Shown one piece after another: positions 59,798-64,000 of a DNA stretch of 64,000 nt. The position numbers were made by a program, and so were the translations under genes. Source of the stretch: CAYWEM01 sp964457225 (lineage in GTDB: Bacteria > Acidobacteriota > Aminicenantia > UBA2199). The notes below the pieces were generated by a model. That model was not told the origin of the DNA, searched no databases, and saw nothing but the letters and a program-made list of their open reading frames with translations. The stretch covers positions 1 through 64,000 of the forward strand of contig CAYWEM010000015.1 in NCBI GenBank assembly GCA_964457225.1, written 5' to 3'. Every line of letters starts with the position of its first letter. Position 1 is the first letter of the stretch.

Positions 59798-59812
59798 AAA
59801 GCTGATTTGAAA

Positions 59813-61759
59813 ATGAAAAAACACCTGGTTCTCCTGGTTTTACTGGCTTCAATTATACTGCCCGCTGAAGAAAACCGGATCGTGCTGGGTATCTACGACA
59901 ATCCCCCCCATACTTTTTTGCTTAACAACCGGGAAGAAGGTTTCATCGTTGACCTGTGGCGGGACATCGCGTTAAACATGCAGTTTAAAATCGAATTCCG
60001 CCGCGATTCATTCGCCTCTCTTCTGAAAGCCCTGGGTGACGGTGAAATCGACGTCCTGGCTCCGATCGCCTATACCCTGGAAAGAAGCCGCACTATGGCC
60101 TATGGAACTGAGGCGGTCCTGATCGACAGCACTCACGTGATCGTTAAAACCGACAGCGGCATCAACGAAGTCCAGCAACTGGACGGGCTGTCCCTGGCCG
60201 TGGTCAGGGGAGATCACTACGCTTCTCTTCTGATCGAGGACTGGTTCAAGCAGGAGATCAACTGCCGGGTGGTCGAGTATGACGCTTTTCCCGAAGTGGT
60301 GGCCGCGGTTTCGAAGGGCGCGCAGGATGCGGGCTTGATCGGCAAGTTCAGCCTGCAAAGCATCTTGAGAGACAGCCCGGGCCTGCAGATTTCCATCATG
60401 CCCGGATCTTTTTTACACGAGCCGCTGTTCATGGCTTTTTCCCTGAAAAAAACCTGGCTGGCTGAGCGGGTCGATTCCTACCTGGCCCGGGCCAGGCTTG
60501 ATGAAACCAGCGCCCTGAACCGTTATCGAAGAAAATGGTTCGGTGAAGCCGAGGATTCTCCCTGGATACGCTTCCTGGTCCGTTACAAGTGGCTGCTAAT
60601 TTCAATGGTCATTTTCCTGATCGGCCTGGGATGGACCTTCAACCTGGTGCTCCGTTTTCAGGTTCGCCGCAGCACTGCGGAGATAACCAGGCAGAAAGCT
60701 TTTTTTGAAAATCTCTTCCGTACATCTCCGGTGGCCATTGCCATACTCGATGAAATAAACCGTGTTCTGGACTTGAACCGGGAGTTCACCAGGCTTTTCG
60801 GCTATTCCTTGGATGAAAGCAGGGGACTGGATCTTGATTCCCTGATTCAGACCGAGGAAACCGCCACCCAGGGACGAATCCTGAGAGAAATGGCCATAAG
60901 CGGCCAGAAAATCGACCAGGAGGCTCAGAGAAAGACTAAAGCCGGTGAAATGGTCGATGTCCAGATTATCGGAACACCGATCATGCTGGAGGGCAGGCTG
61001 GCCGGAATAATCGCCATTTACGTTGATATTTCCGAACGCAAGAGGATGATGGCCGAAATAGGGCAGATGAATCGCATGGAATCGCTTTCACTGCTGGCCG
61101 GCGGCATCGCCCATGATTTCAACAACATGCTCACGGCCATAATCGGCAATCTTTCCCTGGCCAGAATGCAGGCCGGCAAAGTGAATTTCCTCGAAGCTCT
61201 GCAGAGATCGGAAAAGGCCGCTTTGAAGGCTCAGGGTTTGACTCAGCAGTTGATGACCTTCGCCAAGGGCGGACAGCCCCAGAAAAAGCATCTTTCAATG
61301 CCTGATGTTTTGAAAGATGCGCTGGCCCTGGTTTTGAGCGGATCAAACGTACGCTCGGAGCTTTCCCTGGAAACCAGCAGGGTACTGTGTGAAGTCGACG
61401 GCAACCAGATCATGCAGGTTTTCAACAACATTCTGCTCAATGCCCGCCAGGCCATGGACAAGGGCGGCACCATCCACATCCGCTTTTACGAGTATTTGCA
61501 GGAAATTGAAAGCTCGGTATTGCTTCCCGGAAAATATCTCGCAGTCAGTTTTGCCGACGAGGGCCCCGGAATATCACCATCAAACCTGGAAAAACTTTTC
61601 ACTCCCTATTTTACCACCAAGTTGAAAGGCAGCGGCTTGGGCATGGCCATTTCCTACGCGATAGTCAGGAAACATCAAGGCACAATCCGGGTGGAGTCGA
61701 ATCCAGGTCAGGGAGCTGTTTTTACCGTACTGCTGCCCCTGGCCGCAGCGGTTTCTTGA
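59813..61759 (+). CDS. Histidine kinase with periplasmic solute-binding (SBP type 3) domain and PAS
   Basis: A 648-residue kinase. A signal-like helix (residues 3-18) exports a type-3 solute-binding domain (about 20-240; VLGIYDNPPHTFLLN, GEIDVLAPIAYTLERS, FMAFSLKKTWLAE). A membrane helix (about 260-282), a PAS domain (about 300-410), the phosphoacceptor helix GGIAHDFNNMLTAIIGN and an ATPase domain with GSGLGMAISYAIV follow. There is no receiver domain. It likely senses an amino-acid-like ligand; the regulator is not next to it. A TTG at 59807 is an alternative start. Confidence 0.9.
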   Translation: MKKHLVLLVLLASIILPAEENRIVLGIYDNPPHTFLLNNREEGFIVDLWRDIALNMQFKIEFRRDSFASLLKALGDGEIDVLAPIAYTLERSRTMAYGTEAVLIDSTHVIVKTDSGINEVQQLDGLSLAVVRGDHYASLLIEDWFKQEINCRVVEYDAFPEVVAAVSKGAQDAGLIGKFSLQSILRDSPGLQISIMPGSFLHEPLFMAFSLKKTWLAERVDSYLARARLDETSALNRYRRKWFGEAEDSPWIRFLVRYKWLLISMVIFLIGLGWTFNLVLRFQVRRSTAEITRQKAFFENLFRTSPVAIAILDEINRVLDLNREFTRLFGYSLDESRGLDLDSLIQTEETATQGRILREMAISGQKIDQEAQRKTKAGEMVDVQIIGTPIMLEGRLAGIIAIYVDISERKRMMAEIGQMNRMESLSLLAGGIAHDFNNMLTAIIGNLSLARMQAGKVNFLEALQRSEKAALKAQGLTQQLMTFAKGGQPQKKHLSMPDVLKDALALVLSGSNVRSELSLETSRVLCEVDGNQIMQVFNNILLNARQAMDKGGTIHIRFYEYLQEIESSVLLPGKYLAVSFADEGPGISPSNLEKLFTPYFTTKLKGSGLGMAISYAIVRKHQGTIRVESNPGQGAVFTVLLPLAAAVS

Positions 61760-61770
61760 AATCAAGGCTT

Positions 61771-62910
61771 TTACCGTTTGTTTTCACTCAATTGCAGGTA
61801 GAGTTCTTCCTGGCGCCGCACCATGTTTTCCGCCCGCCATTCGGCAAAATCACCATCAGGATAATCGGCCATCCGTTTTCTGAGGTTTAAATCCTCAACC
61901 AGGCACAGAATGGCCTCTGCGAATTTCTCGTGTTCCTGAACCGGGATCAGAAAACCGTTCCCGCCGTCATGCACCACTTCAGCATTACCGGGAATGTTAC
62001 TGACCACCAGGGGTTTTTTCATCAGCCTCATCTGGACCAGGCTTTGCGGCAGGCCTTCCCAGAGAGCGGTTGAAACTCCCAGGTCAAACAGGGCGATGTA
62101 GCGATGGACATCACGGCGGAACCCGGGCATGATGAAATTTGACAATATGCCGAAATCGGCAAGTTGCCTGCGGAAATCGTCTTTCAGAACTCCATCGCCG
62201 AGAAACAGAAAACTTACATCTCCTCGTTGCCTGAGTACCAGGGCGGCGATCCGGGCCAGGTGGTCAAGGCCTTTCTGCGCTTTCATGGGAGCGATGATGC
62301 CGCAGACCAGGTTTTGCCCCGGTATTCCCAGCTTCTTTTTCAGTTGATTCTCAGGCTTGCTTTCCAGGAATGGTTCACAGGGGAATCCGCTGCGGATCAG
62401 GGAATTTCCGGTTCGCCCCAGCCCCATTTCCCGGGCCAGCCGAAGATCATGCTCAGCAACGAAAACCAGGTGGTCGGTGACCAGGGAGGTTATTTTTTCA
62501 AGCCAGGCGTAGCAGATCCTGGTTGATCGGGAATGAAAGGGAGAAAAGGAAAAACCATGCACCGAGTGAACGATGAGCGGCACCCGGGCCAGGAAAGCCG
62601 CCCAGCGGCCGATTATTCCGGCCTTGGCCGAATGGGTGTGCACCAGGTCCGGCTTGATCCGGCGCAGGCGGCGATATACCTGAACGAGAGCGGCCAGGTC
62701 CAGCAAGGGGTTGAGCCTGCGGCGCAGGCAGGTCAGCAGGTGAAAGTTCTCTTCTTTTTCAACCTCGGCCGTCAAGAGTCCTCCCGGGCCACTCAGCAGG
62801 TGCACCTGGAACCTGTTCCGGTCGAGGCTGCGGAAAGTGTGCATGGTGTTGACCTGGGCTCCTCCGAGTTCAAGCTTGGTTATCAGGTGGGCGATCACCA
62901 TTCGTTTCAT
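61771..62910 (-). CDS. Glycosyltransferase family 4 (GT-B fold)
   Basis: A 379-residue enzyme. The N-terminal half has AHLITKLELGGAQVNTM and KPDLVHTHSAKAGIIGRWAAFLA; the C-terminal nucleotide-sugar half has GIIAPMKAQKGLDHLARIA, PGFRRDVHRYIALFDLGV and the E-rich ALWEGLPQSLVQMRLM. It transfers a sugar to an unknown acceptor, probably on a lipid-linked or surface glycan. Start at 62910 (MKRMVIAH) forms an ATGA overlap with the upstream FAD-enzyme stop; the open frame extends further upstream. Confidence 0.92.
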   Translation of the reverse strand: MKRMVIAHLITKLELGGAQVNTMHTFRSLDRNRFQVHLLSGPGGLLTAEVEKEENFHLLTCLRRRLNPLLDLAALVQVYRRLRRIKPDLVHTHSAKAGIIGRWAAFLARVPLIVHSVHGFSFSPFHSRSTRICYAWLEKITSLVTDHLVFVAEHDLRLAREMGLGRTGNSLIRSGFPCEPFLESKPENQLKKKLGIPGQNLVCGIIAPMKAQKGLDHLARIAALVLRQRGDVSFLFLGDGVLKDDFRRQLADFGILSNFIMPGFRRDVHRYIALFDLGVSTALWEGLPQSLVQMRLMKKPLVVSNIPGNAEVVHDGGNGFLIPVQEHEKFAEAILCLVEDLNLRKRMADYPDGDFAEWRAENMVRRQEELYLQLSENKR

Positions 62911-64000
62911 GTTCCGCCGGCAATGATCTTTTTTGCCGTTTTTTCGGCCTGGATTATATCCGCGCTCATCGAGCTGTAATTCCAGGTGGCAAAACGGCCG
63001 CTGCAAAAAACGTCTTTTTTTTCGAGATCAGCCAGAATGCCGGGCACGCATGATTGCCAGTTGTGGTCAAAAACGATGTAGGATACAGGTATCAGAACCG
63101 GGCTGAAAAGAATCAATTCATCGCTTTTTTCAATCAGGCCAAGTCGCCTCAGTGTTTCCAGGGCTTCCCGGCGTCCGGTTTCCGGGTTCAGCGGCATGTC
63201 CGGGCTGACCGTTTTTTCCAGGTAGCAGGCCGTGTAGTCAGCATAGGGATAGAAGCCGATCCGGTGACCGAACAGGTCTTTCTCCGGCAGGTAAAGCCAG
63301 TGAAACCTGCGCCGACGTCTTTTCAGCACCATGTTGATCACCAGGGTTGATATATGGCGCAAGCGGCGGCCGGCCTTCTGTAAATCGCTGTTCCGGCAGA
63401 GTCCCAGGAAATCGTTAAGTGGAATGGTGTTGATCAGGGTGGAATAATCGTATGACTTTTTGCTTGAATAGACTTTTTTTCGGTCCGGATCTACTTCCAG
63501 TATTTCCTCTTCCCGCTTGATGTATTTCACGATAGGCCGAGCGTAGGCTTCGATGAAATGCCTCAATCCTTTCCGGGGGTAAAGAAACGATGCATTGTAG
63601 CCCGTTTCACTGAAATCCTTCCCCGCGGCCCCGGCCAGAACCTTTTTTCGGTCGGGAACCGGAATAGTTCCCTTGTCCATATCGGCGCTGATTTCTTCGA
63701 GGGGGAGTCCGTAAAACTTTTCAAGAAAGGGGTAGAAAAAATAACTGCAGAGTGTCGGGCCGAACTTGGCGGCCAGGTCCAGGCGCAGGTTGGCGGCTTT
63801 GTCCGGCGGAGAGGCAAGCAGGGCCATCATTTCACTGACAACGTTTTTTCGGATTCTTCCCGGCAGTCTTGAGGAATGAAACTGAATCGGGTAGGGGATC
63901 AGCCGCTTGCCGGCCAGGACCCGACTTCGCCTCTGGAAAGAACTGAAGGGATAAATCGTATTGAGTTCTGCGGCCAGCCGGGGTTGATTCTGGAAATGAA
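62907..64000 (-). CDS. FAD-dependent amine-oxidase / protoporphyrinogen-oxidase-like protein (partial)
   Basis: The last 363 or so residues of a longer protein; the frame stays open to the window end, so the N-terminal FAD-binding motif is outside. The visible part has GKRLIPYPIQFHSS, LCSYFFYPFLEKFYG, FLYPRKGLRHFIEAY and the C-terminal FAD segment VFCSGRFATWNYSSMSADIIQAEKTA. This is the flavin-containing amine-oxidase superfamily, also including UDP-galactopyranose mutase and phytoene-desaturase-like enzymes. Coupled to a glycosyltransferase, a sugar-modifying role is likely but not shown. Confidence 0.85.
   Translation of the reverse strand, partial: HFQNQPRLAAELNTIYPFSSFQRRSRVLAGKRLIPYPIQFHSSRLPGRIRKNVVSEMMALLASPPDKAANLRLDLAAKFGPTLCSYFFYPFLEKFYGLPLEEISADMDKGTIPVPDRKKVLAGAAGKDFSETGYNASFLYPRKGLRHFIEAYARPIVKYIKREEEILEVDPDRKKVYSSKKSYDYSTLINTIPLNDFLGLCRNSDLQKAGRRLRHISTLVINMVLKRRRRRFHWLYLPEKDLFGHRIGFYPYADYTACYLEKTVSPDMPLNPETGRREALETLRRLGLIEKSDELILFSPVLIPVSYIVFDHNWQSCVPGILADLEKKDVFCSGRFATWNYSSMSADIIQAEKTAKKIIAGGT

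Noticed and set aside
1..64000. CRISPR arrays, insertion sequences, transposons and long direct repeats
   Set aside because: None seen on reading both strands; only short inverted repeats in intergenic regions were found.

Overview
The window reads as one continuous stretch of chromosome from a Gram-negative-type bacterium of moderate GC content (roughly half). It carries an outer-membrane-type beta-barrel protein, an ABC-2/Wzt polysaccharide exporter and heptose and GDP-mannose chemistry. I cannot name the species. The long RpoB, the NtrC and sigma-54 regulators with TPR or STAND modules, a Ser/Thr kinase and large TPR proteins fit a deep-branching lineage such as Acidobacteriota/Aminicenantota or a similar uncultured phylum; this is inference only. 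I see no phage, insertion sequence or CRISPR array. No gene-free gap exceeds 300 bases; the longest (about 200 to 226 bases) lie before asnA, the RdhA-like/dppB pair, cinA and the barrel protein.

Region 1 (1-11718, +) is the transcription/translation supercluster: end of tuf, rpmG, tRNA-Trp, secE, nusG, rplK, rplA, rplJ, rplL, rpoB, rpoC. RpoB carries a cysteine-rich insertion near its N-terminus. Region 2 (11726-16875, -) is an overlapping operon of a small exported protein, a membrane histidine kinase, an NtrC-type regulator and a pseudouridine synthase. Region 3 (17011-26886) holds small units: an FmdB-like zinc ribbon, a CheY/CheZ-like pair, mtnA-dtd, a VOC protein, AraC regulator plus exported P1 peptidase, asnA, an exported alkaline phosphatase and cinA.

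Region 4 (26876-34736) is largely cell-envelope: a methyltransferase, Wzm/Wzt exporter, RfaE2-like nucleotidyltransferase, a barrel protein, an isoprenylcysteine-methyltransferase-like membrane enzyme, nadA, and a divergent gmd plus cupin pair. Region 5 (34920-43670, +) is a nine-gene overlapping or abutting operon: grpE, dnaK, dnaJ, rsmE, a Ser/Thr kinase, thiD, apgM, a metallo-beta-lactamase-fold hydrolase and a Xer recombinase. A flippase-like membrane protein converges on it, followed by groES-groEL.

Region 6 (46923-55762, +) is rplS, rnhB, a 939-residue TPR protein, a 1345-residue sigma-54 activator with decayed kinase-like and STAND-like modules, and a YbgA-type protein. Region 7 (55818-64000) has a ferritin-like protein, a membrane-anchored reductive-dehalogenase-like iron-sulfur protein, two peptide-type ABC permeases without their partners, a solute-binding-protein/histidine-kinase fusion, and a glycosyltransferase with an FAD oxidoreductase that runs off the end.

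Many gene starts have a clear hexamer pair 16-18 bases apart (TTGAC-type and TATAAT-type), so the main sigma factor appears to use the standard consensus. Stop/start overlaps of the ATGA type are frequent and point to translational coupling.
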